This document shows, in pieces, positions 36,393 through 44,544 of a DNA stretch of 64,000 nt (its first letter is position 1; every line of letters starts with the position of its first letter). Both the position numbers and the translations under genes were made by a program. Below the pieces are notes generated by a model. That model had not been told where the DNA came from. It saw only the letters and a list, made by a program, of their open reading frames with translations, and did no database searches. The stretch covers positions 248,001-312,000 of the forward strand of contig JAWKVZ010000005.1 in NCBI GenBank assembly GCA_041397725.1, read 5' to 3'. Source of the DNA: JAGRKR01 sp041397725 (GTDB lineage Bacteria; Pseudomonadota; Alphaproteobacteria; Rhizobiales; Hyphomicrobiaceae).

Positions 36393-36878
36393 ATGACGAT
36401 CGCTGTCGGTAGCCGACTTCCAGCCGCCACATTCAAGGTCATGACCCCGGAAGGACCGAAGGAGAAGACGACGGACGAGGTCTTCGGCGGCAAGAAGGTG
36501 GCGCTTTTCGCCGTGCCCGGCGCCTACACGCCGACCTGCCACCGCACGCACATGCCGGGTTTCGTCAACAATCACGACGAGTTGAAGCAGCGCGGCATCG
36601 ACACGATCGCCTGCACGGCCGTCAACGACATCTTCGTTCTGAGCCAGTGGGCGAAGGACACGGGCGCCGAGGGCAAGGTGCTCATGCTGGCGGACGGGAG
36701 TGCGGCCTTCGCCAAGGCGATCGGTCTCGATGTCGATCTCAGCGGTGGCGGGCTCGGTGTTCGCTCGCGGCGCTACGCGATGATCGTCGATGACGGTGTC
36801 GTCAAGTCCCTGAACGTCGACGAGGCCCCAGGAAAGGCCGAGAAGTCCAGCGCGGAGGCGCTGATGGGCGAGCTCTGA
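36393..36878 (+). CDS. Peroxiredoxin (Prx5-like)
   Basis: 161 residues from MTIAVGSRLPAATFKVMT, with GAGGAG before the ATG. The peroxidatic Cys49 lies in VPGAYTPTCHRTHMPGF, the classic Prx5/AhpE-like motif. Downstream segments DTIACTAVNDIFVLSQWAKD and GLGVRSRRYAMIVDDGVVK complete the fold. It reduces hydrogen peroxide and organic hydroperoxides, usually with glutathione/glutaredoxin or thioredoxin as donor. A terminator-like hairpin lies 38 bp after the stop. Confidence 0.93.
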   Translation: MTIAVGSRLPAATFKVMTPEGPKEKTTDEVFGGKKVALFAVPGAYTPTCHRTHMPGFVNNHDELKQRGIDTIACTAVNDIFVLSQWAKDTGAEGKVLMLADGSAAFAKAIGLDVDLSGGGLGVRSRRYAMIVDDGVVKSLNVDEAPGKAEKSSAEALMGEL

Positions 36879-36916
36879 GCCGCGCCAGCGCACGCGTTCG
36901 GAAAGCTTAGATTCTG

Positions 36917-36954
36917 CACCGGCCCGCACGAGCCTTGCGCTCTGCGGGCCGGTG
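36917..36954 (+). terminator. Intrinsic terminator after the peroxiredoxin gene
   Basis: CACCGGCCCGCA (36917-36928) pairs with TGCGGGCCGGTG (36943-36954) over 12 bp across a 14-base loop, followed by TCGTTT. It separates the plus-strand peroxiredoxin from convergent minus-strand genes. Confidence 0.7.
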
Positions 36955-36999
36955 TCGTTTCGGCTGTCGGGGCGCGCGCAGGGCGACCGGTCGGGCGGC

Positions 37000-37215
37000 T
37001 CAGGTTTCCGTCTTGCGAGGTCTGTAGACACCGGTCGCCGGATCGCGCTCGAGCGCGCCGAGATCCTTCTCTTCGGGAGTGCCTGCCGCGCGCCGGCTCA
37101 ACTCCTCCTGAGCCCGCTTGACGGTCTCCGAGGCGCGACGCGCTTCCTTGCTGAGCCAGCGATAACCCGCATAAAGGCCCGCACCGACGACGACCAGAAC
37201 CAGGATTTGAGGCAT
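37000..37215 (-). CDS. Small membrane-anchored protein (71 aa), unknown function
   Basis: 71 residues, AGGAGGAG ribosome site immediately upstream. One N-terminal membrane helix (MPQILVLVVVGAGLYAGYRWL) is followed by a charged helix rich in Lys, Glu and Arg and the tail LERDPATGVYRPRKTE. Similar small proteins are often found beside sppA in rhizobial genomes, sometimes with the same 'DPATGVYRP' ending. It lies 22 bp after the SppA-like gene, in the same transcript. Function unknown. Confidence 0.8.
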   Translation of the reverse strand: MPQILVLVVVGAGLYAGYRWLSKEARRASETVKRAQEELSRRAAGTPEEKDLGALERDPATGVYRPRKTET

Positions 37216-37237
37216 GGGCTCCTCCTTCGACGGGCGA

Positions 37238-38077
37238 TTATAGACCGAAGCGAGCCCAAAGTGCGCGCGCCTCGAGCGTGGAGACGACGTCCTCGGCGAG
37301 CGTGGGCTGCCCCTGGCCCGCCGCGCCGGCGCCGATGCCGGGCAGCCGGCGCAACCTGCCCATGAGGCCGCCGCCGCCGAGAGGCACGACCCGCAATTTC
37401 ACATCCTTGCCGAACATCTCCTGCATCTTGCTCTTGAGATCGGCGATGCCGTCGACCAGGCCGAGCGTCATGCCCTGCCGGCCGGTCCAGAAGGCGCCCG
37501 AGAACAATTCCTCCTCGTTGCCGAGCAGCCGCGCGCCGCGGCGCTCCTTCACGAGCGCGATAAAGCCGGCATGGACGTCGTCCTGGATGCCGCGCAGCCG
37601 CGCGATATCCTCTGCGCGCTCCGGCTGGAAGGGATCGAGCGCACCTTTGCTGCGGCCGGACGTGTACATGCGCCGCTCGATGCCGAGGCGTTCGATGGCC
37701 TTGTCGAAGCCGAATCCCGCCGAGATGACGCCGATCGAGCCGACGATCGAGGAGGCGTCGGCGAAGATCTCGTCGCCCGCCAGCGCGATCAGGTAGCCGC
37801 CCGAGGCCGCGACGTCCTCGGCGAATACGTAGACCTTCTTGCCGGTTTCGTTCGCGAGGCTGCGGATGCGCTTGTAGATGAGGTGTGACTGCACGGGAGA
37901 GCCGCCCGGCGAGTTGATGACGACGGCGACCGCCGGCGTCTTGCTCAAGGCGAAGGCGCGCTCGATGGCGCCCGCCGTCCCGGCCATCGTGAGGCCGGCG
38001 CGAAGGGGGGTGGCGGCGCCGATCGTGCCCGTCAATCTCAGCACCGGCACCAGGGGCGCGCGTTTGAAGAACAGCAT
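37238..38077 (-). CDS. sppA: S49-family peptidase (SppA-like signal peptide peptidase)
   Basis: 279 residues, the short single-domain type. Motifs: VINSPGGSPVQSHLIYKRI, catalytic Ser92 in AASGGYLIALAGDEIF, SSIVGSIGVISAGFGF, and the base Lys144 in TSGRSKGALDPF. The 52-residue spacing between Ser and Lys equals that of the characterised Bacillus SppA. It cleaves leftover signal peptides or small membrane proteins. The N-terminal hydrophobic part is short, so membrane association is probably peripheral. Lies between the TrmN6-like methyltransferase (162 bp upstream) and the 71-residue membrane protein. Confidence 0.92.
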   Translation of the reverse strand: MLFFKRAPLVPVLRLTGTIGAATPLRAGLTMAGTAGAIERAFALSKTPAVAVVINSPGGSPVQSHLIYKRIRSLANETGKKVYVFAEDVAASGGYLIALAGDEIFADASSIVGSIGVISAGFGFDKAIERLGIERRMYTSGRSKGALDPFQPERAEDIARLRGIQDDVHAGFIALVKERRGARLLGNEEELFSGAFWTGRQGMTLGLVDGIADLKSKMQEMFGKDVKLRVVPLGGGGLMGRLRRLPGIGAGAAGQGQPTLAEDVVSTLEARALWARFGL

Positions 38078-38239
38078 GCGTCGCAGGTCTCCGAGGAGGG
38101 CTCAGCCCAGGGCCGATGCGCGGTGGACGTGACGTCGTGCGGTCGAGCGGACGCCAGAGTCCGGCGACGACCTCACGGCCAGCGCCCGGGATGCCGCCCG
38201 CCAGGCCGGCCTATACATATGGCCCCACCATGGCGCGGC

Positions 38240-39085
38240 TCAAGAGGCGGGGCTTTCATGCGTGGCGACACGGCCCCGCACGATGTCGATCGTCGCCTCG
38301 CCCGCGAGCACGGCCTGGATGTCCGCCGACGGCTTGCCATCGGCGTCGTGAAGGACGAAACCCCGGTGGAGCGTCAGCGGCGCGCGGCTGCCCTTGATGC
38401 CGTGCAGCAGCAGGCGATGCGCCGGACGCTCGTGGGCCGGGAACAGTGGCAGGACGGTAAGACCGCCGAAGCGTCCGCCGAAGGCCGACAGGAGCCGCGG
38501 CAGGGCATCGGCACGATGAATGACGGTGACGGTTCCACCGGGCTTGACCACCGCGGCCAGGAGGCGCGCCCAATCGTCGAGCCCTTCGGCCGTCATGACA
38601 TTGGCACGCGCGCGCAGGGGATCGGGCGGAGGGGTGCCCCGGCCGTGCGTCTCGTACGGCGGGTTGGCCGCGGCGTGGTCGAACTGCGCTGTGGCGAGGC
38701 CCGTCGCGGCCAGCTCCGACCACGCGGCCGATACGTCGGCGACGACGACCCTGGTGCGGGGCGACAAGCCGTTCATTGCGGCATTGCGCGTCGCCAGCGC
38801 CGCCAGCTCCGGCTCGATCTCGAGCAAGGTGACCTCGAGGCCCGGCGCTCGCATCGCCGCGGCGAGACCGACCAGGCCGGCTCCGGCCCCGACATCGATC
38901 AGGCGCTCCGCCGGGCCTTGCCGCCGGACCGGAACGGAGGCGGAGAGCAGCACCGCGTCGTGGCCGGCCCTTAGGCCAGCCCTCGCCTGATGCAGCTGAA
39001 TCCGGCCGCCGAGAAACCGGTCGAGCGACGTTTCGGGCGGAGATCGGGGGGGCGAGGGGGATGGGGGGCGCGCGCCGGAATTCAT
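38240..39085 (-). CDS. tRNA1(Val) N6-adenine methyltransferase-like protein
   Basis: 281 residues. SAM-binding motif I is LIDVGAGAGLVGLAAAM, and the catalytic NPPY motif appears in AAANPPYETHGRGTPP. The N-terminal FLGGRIQLHQARAGLRAGHDAVLLSASV is typical of the TrmN6/YfiC group. These enzymes methylate an adenine N6, in E. coli A37 of tRNA1-Val; the rhizobial members share the fold but their target is less certain. It follows the DUF2007 gene by 6 bp. Confidence 0.85.
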   Translation of the reverse strand: MNSGARPPSPSPPRSPPETSLDRFLGGRIQLHQARAGLRAGHDAVLLSASVPVRRQGPAERLIDVGAGAGLVGLAAAMRAPGLEVTLLEIEPELAALATRNAAMNGLSPRTRVVVADVSAAWSELAATGLATAQFDHAAANPPYETHGRGTPPPDPLRARANVMTAEGLDDWARLLAAVVKPGGTVTVIHRADALPRLLSAFGGRFGGLTVLPLFPAHERPAHRLLLHGIKGSRAPLTLHRGFVLHDADGKPSADIQAVLAGEATIDIVRGRVATHESPAS

Positions 39086-39091
39086 GAGCGG

Positions 39092-39325
39092 TCAGTCGCC
39101 CGCCTCGGGCGGCGCCTCGGTCGATGACAATGCGTCGGCGACGATCTTCAAGGCTTCCTCGGCAAAGGCCTCGGGCACCAGGATGCGCCGCGGGAAGGCG
39201 CCGATCGAGCCCTCGGCGAAGCTTATGCCTTCATCGGCCACGCTCGTGGGAATTTGCGCCTCCTTGAGAAGGGACACAACGAGGCTCTGCAGGACGATAT
39301 CGTTCGTTCTCAGCACTTCGCGCAT
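39092..39325 (-). CDS. DUF2007 family protein
   Basis: 77 residues from MREVLRTNDIVLQSLVVSLL. The small domain continues AQIPTSVADEGISFAEGSIGAFPRRILVPEAF, matching the DUF2007 'putative signal transducing' fold. A GTG 36 bases upstream would add 12 unusual residues and is not favoured. Head gene of the minus-strand run DUF2007, methyltransferase, SppA-like, small membrane protein; divergent from ispB. Function unknown. Confidence 0.88.
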   Translation of the reverse strand: MREVLRTNDIVLQSLVVSLLKEAQIPTSVADEGISFAEGSIGAFPRRILVPEAFAEEALKIVADALSSTEAPPEAGD

Positions 39326-39366
39326 GCATCTGCCTCCAAGGACTTGCCGCGCCGTGCGCACATGGC

Positions 39367-39395
39367 TTGACCTGTCGCGGCGTTGCTATGAGTAT
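39367..39395 (+). promoter_or_regulatory. Candidate ispB promoter
   Basis: TTGACC (39367-39372) is followed after 17 bases by GAGTAT (39390-39395). The -35 box is good, the -10 box modest. If used, transcription begins near 39403, after the in-frame ATG at 39388, which supports the downstream GTG as the ispB start. Confidence 0.4.
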
Positions 39396-39432
39396 ACGCG
39401 CAAATTCATCGGAACTCATGAGGAGCGATGCC

Positions 39433-40449
39433 GTGGGCGTCGTCGTAACATTGAACGAGGCGCGCGATCCGGGCGAGAGCCTCAAGCCGCTGCTGGATCT
39501 GGTCAAGGAGGACATGGCGAAAGTCAATGCCATCATCCTGGACAAGGCAATGTCGGACGTGGAGCTCGTTCCGGAGCTGGCGCGGCATCTGATCGATTCC
39601 GGAGGCAAGCGCCTGCGCCCCATGCTGACCCTCGCGGCGGCCGATCTGTGCGGCTATCGCGGCGAGGGCCATGTCCGGCTTGCGGCCAGCGTCGAATTCA
39701 TGCACACGGCGACGTTGCTCCACGATGACGTGGTGGACGAGAGCGAGTTCCGGCGCGGTCGCAAGACCGCGCGCATGCTCTGGGGCAACCAGGCGAGCGT
39801 GCTCGTCGGCGATTTCCTGCTCGGCCAAGCGTTCCGCATGATGGTCGACGTCGGCTCGATCGCGGCGTTGCGCATCCTCTCCAATGCCGCGGCGGTGATC
39901 GCCGAGGGTGAGGTGATGCAACTCGCGGCGGCGAAGAACACCGGCACGACCGAGGACGAGTATCTGGCCATCATCAACGCCAAGACGGCGGCCTTGTTCG
40001 CGGCGGCAGGTGAGGTCGGCGCGGCCATCGCCGGGCGGCCGGCCGGCGAGCAGGCGGCGCTACGCTCCTACGGACGCAATCTCGGCCTCGCCTTCCAGCT
40101 CGTCGACGATGCGCTCGATTACTCGGGCGAGCAGGCGCGGCTCGGCAAGGCGGTCGGCGACGATTTCCGCGAAGGCAAGATCACGCTGCCGGTCATCCTG
40201 TGCTATCGCCGGGGTGGCGAAAGCGAGCGCAGCTTCTGGCAGCGAACGCTGGCCGAGGGCGAGATCGGGGAGAACGACCTCGAGCACGCCATCGGTCTCA
40301 TGACCAAGCATCGGGCCATCGAGGCGACCTTCGAGCGGGCCCGTCATTACGGCGACATCGCCCGCGATGCGCTGGCCATCTTCGAGAACGGCCCGGTCAA
40401 GTCGGCACTGCTCGACGTGGTGTCGTTCTGCGTGAGCCGCTCGCACTGA
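39433..40449 (+). CDS. ispB: Polyprenyl (octaprenyl/decaprenyl) diphosphate synthase
   Basis: 338 residues from GTG 39433, which has AGGAG seven bases upstream; ATGs at 39418 and 39388 are in frame but lack SDs. Both Asp-rich motifs are intact: LLHDDVVDE (98-102) and LVDDALDYSG (225-229), with GGKRLRPML for substrate binding. It elongates isopentenyl diphosphate to the quinone side chain (decaprenyl is usual in this group). Divergent from DUF2007, a conserved arrangement in rhizobia. Supplies ubiquinone, the acceptor of the ETF-QO encoded at 45.6-47.2 kb. Confidence 0.93.
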   Translation: MGVVVTLNEARDPGESLKPLLDLVKEDMAKVNAIILDKAMSDVELVPELARHLIDSGGKRLRPMLTLAAADLCGYRGEGHVRLAASVEFMHTATLLHDDVVDESEFRRGRKTARMLWGNQASVLVGDFLLGQAFRMMVDVGSIAALRILSNAAAVIAEGEVMQLAAAKNTGTTEDEYLAIINAKTAALFAAAGEVGAAIAGRPAGEQAALRSYGRNLGLAFQLVDDALDYSGEQARLGKAVGDDFREGKITLPVILCYRRGGESERSFWQRTLAEGEIGENDLEHAIGLMTKHRAIEATFERARHYGDIARDALAIFENGPVKSALLDVVSFCVSRSH

Positions 40450-40506
40450 GGCGATTTGCGCAGAGGTAGCGGGCCGACGCCCGTGGCTGCCGGTCGCCCG
40501 CGCGCG

Positions 40507-41439
40507 TCAGAAGCCGACCCTGTCCCCACCCTTGAGCGACAGCATCTCGCGAGCTTCGTCCGGGCTGGCGATGTCGAGGCCCAGACCTTCGATGATGCCG
40601 CGCACGATCTTCACCTGCTCCGCGTTTGAGGCGGCGAGCCGCCCGCGGCCAGCCCACAGCGAATCCTCGAGGCCGACCCGGACGTTGCCGCCCATGGCGA
40701 TTGCCATCGCGGCGATCGGCATCTGGTGGCGGCCCGCCCCCAGCACCGACCACTGGTAATCCGCACCGAACAGGCGATCCGCCGTGCGCCGCATGTGCGC
40801 CACGTCTTCGGCATGCGGGCCGATGCCGCCGAGGATTCCGAAGACGCTCTGGATGAACAACGGCGGCGTCACGATCCCCCGATCGACGAAATGTTTCAGC
40901 GTGTAGAGGTGGCCGATGTCGTAGCACTCGATCTCGAAGCGGGTGGCGTTGTGGCGGCAGGTCGTCAGGATGTTCTCGATGTCCGCGAAGGTGTTCTTGA
41001 AGAATCCTTGCCGCGAGCCCTCGAGATAGGGACGCTCCCAATCGTGCTGGAAATCGCGGAACCGCTCGAGCATCGGATAGAGCCCGAAGTTCATCGTGCC
41101 CATGTTGAGGGAGGCGATCTCGGGCGCGAACATCTGCGCGGGCTTGAGGCGCTCTTCGACCGTCATCGTCGGCGAGCCGCCGGTCGTGATGTTGATGATG
41201 CAGTCGGAGCGCTGCTTGATGACCTTGAGGAACGGTGCGAACGCCTCCGGGGACTGGTCCGGCTTGCCGGACCGGGGATCGCGTGCATGCAGATGCACGA
41301 TGGCCGCGCCGGCCTCGGCTGCGTCGATGGCGGCAGCGGCAATCTCCTCGGCCGTGACGGGCAGATGCGGCGACATCGACGGCGTATGGATCGAGCCCGT
41401 GACCGCCGCAGTGATGATGACCTTGCGTGACCGTGCCAT
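40507..41439 (-). CDS. Beta-keto acid cleavage enzyme (BKACE, DUF849 family)
   Basis: 310 residues from MARSRKVIITAAVTGS, with GGGAAGG upstream. The zinc/catalytic motif IVHLHARDPRSGKP (His49, His51) and NITTGGSPTMTVEERL are hallmarks; the ends SVLGAGRHQMPIAAMAIAMGGNVRVGLEDSLW complete the family (quoted in part). BKACE enzymes condense a beta-keto acid with acetyl-CoA, giving a CoA ester and acetoacetate, in lysine, carnitine and related degradation. The specific substrate varies by subgroup and cannot be read here. Located between convergent ispB and ispE; no obvious pathway partner adjacent. Confidence 0.9.
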   Translation of the reverse strand: MARSRKVIITAAVTGSIHTPSMSPHLPVTAEEIAAAAIDAAEAGAAIVHLHARDPRSGKPDQSPEAFAPFLKVIKQRSDCIINITTGGSPTMTVEERLKPAQMFAPEIASLNMGTMNFGLYPMLERFRDFQHDWERPYLEGSRQGFFKNTFADIENILTTCRHNATRFEIECYDIGHLYTLKHFVDRGIVTPPLFIQSVFGILGGIGPHAEDVAHMRRTADRLFGADYQWSVLGAGRHQMPIAAMAIAMGGNVRVGLEDSLWAGRGRLAASNAEQVKIVRGIIEGLGLDIASPDEAREMLSLKGGDRVGF

Positions 41440-41532
41440 GTGCCTTCCCATCGCTGGCGTGGATCGACTTGCGAAGGCGCATCCTCACCCGTGGGGCGCG
41501 GCGGCACAAGCCGGTTCAGGGGCGGCGGTCGC

Positions 41533-42396
41533 TCAGGTGAGTGTCGTCGCTCTGACCCACCAGTCCGGATGGGCCCTTTCAATGGCGGCGCCTGCCAGTC
41601 GAGCGCGCTCGACGCTCTCGAAAATGCCGAAGCAGGTGGCGCCGCTGCCGGAGAGACGCGCCAACAGGCAGCCGCGCGCGCCGGCGATGGCGGCCTGAAC
41701 CTCCGCGATGACCGGTGCCAGGGCGTGTGCGGCCGGCTCGAGCCCGTTCGCGCGGGGGCGCAGGTAGGATATGAGGCTCGGCAGCGACTCGAACGGACCG
41801 GCCGGCTCGGGCGGTCCCTCGCGCGGTGGGGCCGGCGGCGCACCCAGTGTCCGGAACACGTCCGCAGTCGAGAGCTGGATGCCCGGATTGACCAGCAGTG
41901 CCGGCGCCTGCGGCAAGGCGGCGACCGGACGGACGTGCTCGCCCCGTCCCCAGAGCATCGCCGCCCTGCTTACGAGGCAGACCGACACGTCCGAGCCGAT
42001 GCGGGCCGCGAGTGCCGCCTTCTCCGCCGAGCTGATCATGCCGGGATTGGCCCTGTCGATGGCCCGCAGCAGCGCCGCCGCGTCCGCAGAGCCGCCTCCC
42101 AGACCAGCCGCGACCGGAATTGACTTCTCCAGCCGCACGGCGCCCGTTCGCAAGCCGGGTTTCGCAGATTTCAGCAGTCGCAGCGTCGTGGCGAGCAGGT
42201 TCTCGCCCTCGATCTGGGCGGCGAACGCCCCGTCGCTCGAGATCCCGTCGGGGCCGTCCGGGGTGAGCGAGAGCTTGTCACCGAAATCGGCGAAGGCCGT
42301 CAGGCCCTCCAGCTCGTGATAGCCGTCGGCACGACGGCCGACGACGCGCAGGCTCAAGTTCACCTTCGCTTTGGCAATCTCGATGATGTCGGCCAT
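41533..42396 (-). CDS. ispE: 4-diphosphocytidyl-2-C-methyl-D-erythritol kinase
   Basis: 287 residues. GHMP-kinase features: N-terminal AKAKVNLSLRVVGRRADGYHEL and the ATP loop PVAAGLGGGSADAAALLRAI, and the C-terminal GARGCLLARLSGSGATCFGIF. It phosphorylates CDP-ME in the non-mevalonate isoprenoid pathway, which also feeds the IspB product. Follows the TPR gene by 184 bp on the same strand; ispE next to this TPR gene is a common alphaproteobacterial order. Confidence 0.94.
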   Translation of the reverse strand: MADIIEIAKAKVNLSLRVVGRRADGYHELEGLTAFADFGDKLSLTPDGPDGISSDGAFAAQIEGENLLATTLRLLKSAKPGLRTGAVRLEKSIPVAAGLGGGSADAAALLRAIDRANPGMISSAEKAALAARIGSDVSVCLVSRAAMLWGRGEHVRPVAALPQAPALLVNPGIQLSTADVFRTLGAPPAPPREGPPEPAGPFESLPSLISYLRPRANGLEPAAHALAPVIAEVQAAIAGARGCLLARLSGSGATCFGIFESVERARLAGAAIERAHPDWWVRATTLT

Positions 42397-42580
42397 GTGC
42401 GAGGTACTGCCGGTGCGCTCGGAGTGACGGCTGTGGTGCGGACGAAACTGCGGAGGCCTCGCCCGTCGCGAGCCTCTGCGAGGATTTACGGCGCGAGCGG
42501 CGCAACTGCAACTGCCGCTGCCTCACCGTGACAGGGGCGCTCGGGTGCCGCCCCTCTCGTCGGTCGACTCTCTTACTGCC

Positions 42581-44368
42581 TTACGGCTGCGGCTGACGCG
42601 CCATGCTCTCCTTGCCGCGTCGCAGGCGCGCCGCCCGCCGGCCGTCGCGCGCCTTGCGCTGCAGCCGCGGCGACGCCAGAGGCGGCAGGCCGACCTCGAT
42701 CTTACGCTTGATCTTGGCGATCTCTTCAGGCTCCGGCTTCAGCTTCAGCGCCTGCTCCCACTGGAAGCGCGCTTCACGCTTGCGACCAACCCGCCAGAGC
42801 GCATCGCCCAGATGGTCGTTGATCACCGGATCCTCGGATTTCAACTCGACTGCGCGTTCCAGATGCTTCACGGCATCCTTGAAATTGCCGAGCCGGTAAT
42901 GGGCCCAGCCGAGGCTGTCCACGATATAGCCGTCGTCGGGACGAAGCTGCACGGCCTTGCTGATGTAGGCCATCGCCTTCGTCAGGTTGCGCTTCTGGTC
43001 GACCCACGAATAGCCGAGATAGTTGAGCACCGCCGGCTGCTCGGGGCTGAGCTCGACCGCCTTCACCAGATCGGCTTCCGCCTTCGGCCAGAGCTTCAGC
43101 CGCTCGTAGCAGACGCCCCGCGAGTAGAAATAGCTCCAGTGCTTGGGCTCCACCCGTCCGAGCTGTGAGATGATCTTCGAGTAGTAGACCGCCGCTTCCG
43201 CGTAGCGCTTCCGCCCGCGCATGATGAAGCCGAGCGCGTCGAGCACCTTCACCTCGCGCGGGCGCTGCTTGTGGAGGTCCTCGAGCAGCGTCTTCGCTTC
43301 CTCGACGCGATTGATGTGGTTGAGGTTGAAGGCGCGCGAGATCTGGACGCTGAAGTGCAGGGGCGAGGCCGCCGGGATGAGCTGATAGACGTCGTTGGCG
43401 TCGGCGTAGCGCTTCTGCACCTCGTAGACGTTGCCGAGCGCGACGAGCGCCAGCGGGAAGCGCGGCTTCAGGTACAGGGCAAGCTGCAGATAGATGGCGC
43501 CGACCTCGACATTGCCCTCGCCGATCAGCGTGTGCCCCAGGCCGTAGAAGACTTCGGCGAGACCATCGTTGGCCGTAGCGATGAGGATGTCGGGCTTCTT
43601 GCCGCCTTTAAGATCCTGCAGCAGGGACACGACGAGCGGATGCGGTGACGGCGAGCGCCGGTTGAGCCGCTCGAGTACATTCTTGGCGAGCTTCAAGTCA
43701 CCATGATGCGCGGCGTGCTGGGCGTAGGCCATCACCACGCGCAACGTGCGCATGCCCTCCCTGACGAGCCTGTCGTAGGAGCCGCGAGCCTTGCGCGTAT
43801 CGCCGGCGACGTCGGCAATGAGCGCACGGTGGTAGGTGATGTAGAACCGCGCCCAATCCGCGTCCTTCATCTTGTCGAGGCGCGCGAACGCCGTGTCGAA
43901 ATTGCTGTCGGCAACCTTGATCCAGGCGCGGGCGAGCGCGGCCGTCAGCTCGCCGATGGGAGAGAACGCCGCCGCCTCGAGCTGGCTGTCCGCGGCGGCA
44001 AAATTCCCGCTCTTGAACGCCCTGAGGCCGAGGAACATGCGCACGAGCCGGTCATTCGGCTCCTTGAGGAACAGGAGGTCGGCGAGCTTGCCGGCCCTGT
44101 CCCAGTTGCCGCGCAGGATCTCCGTCTGAAAGGCCTGAGTGAGCAGCGCAGTGTTGTCGGGATCGCGCTCCAGGGCCCGGCCATAGTAACGCGAGGCCTT
44201 CGCCAGGTCGTGGTGGCCGCGCGCCAAGCGTCCGGCAAGGTAGCTGCCGAACAGCGAAGCCGGCTCGGCGGACAGATTCGTCTGCGCCGGCGCGGCGCCA
44301 GGCCGCCAGACGAGGCAGAGGCCAAGCGCGGCGCACATGACGAGGCGTCTCGACAGCCCATTTCGCAC
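42581..44368 (-). CDS. Secreted tetratricopeptide-repeat protein (595 aa)
   Basis: 595 residues from a GTG with GAGG ten bases upstream; the signal peptide SRRLVMCAALGLCLVWRPGA is cut near APAQTNLS. The mature protein is almost all TPR-like helical repeats: degenerate ones in the first half, and clear units after residue 380 (YSRGVCYERLKLWPKAEADL, VLNYLGYSWVDQKRNLTKAM, VDSLGWAHYRLGNFKDAVKH, INDHLGDALWRVGRKREARF). A basic tail ends it. Probably a periplasmic or outer-membrane-associated scaffold. Conserved next to ispE, partners unknown. Confidence 0.88.
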   Translation of the reverse strand: MRNGLSRRLVMCAALGLCLVWRPGAAPAQTNLSAEPASLFGSYLAGRLARGHHDLAKASRYYGRALERDPDNTALLTQAFQTEILRGNWDRAGKLADLLFLKEPNDRLVRMFLGLRAFKSGNFAAADSQLEAAAFSPIGELTAALARAWIKVADSNFDTAFARLDKMKDADWARFYITYHRALIADVAGDTRKARGSYDRLVREGMRTLRVVMAYAQHAAHHGDLKLAKNVLERLNRRSPSPHPLVVSLLQDLKGGKKPDILIATANDGLAEVFYGLGHTLIGEGNVEVGAIYLQLALYLKPRFPLALVALGNVYEVQKRYADANDVYQLIPAASPLHFSVQISRAFNLNHINRVEEAKTLLEDLHKQRPREVKVLDALGFIMRGRKRYAEAAVYYSKIISQLGRVEPKHWSYFYSRGVCYERLKLWPKAEADLVKAVELSPEQPAVLNYLGYSWVDQKRNLTKAMAYISKAVQLRPDDGYIVDSLGWAHYRLGNFKDAVKHLERAVELKSEDPVINDHLGDALWRVGRKREARFQWEQALKLKPEPEEIAKIKRKIEVGLPPLASPRLQRKARDGRRAARLRRGKESMARQPQP

Positions 44369-44544
44369 GGGATCACGTCCTCATTTGTTGCAGGCAGGCG
44401 CCTATGTGACCAGAGCCAGATTGTGATTCTAATAGACTATCAATATTGGATCATCGTGGCGAATCGGCGGATCATCGGCCCGCCCTCGGTCTGATGATCA
44501 GCCATGTGATCAAAACGCTGTTATCTCAGCAGCTTGCGTCAGGA

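Noticed and set aside
42397..42580. Possible RNA gene or terminator in the G+C-rich gap between the TPR gene and ispE
   Set aside because: There is an imperfect hairpin (GAGGCCTCGC.../GCGAGCCTC) but no T-run, no tRNA T-loop pattern and no conserved structure I can name.
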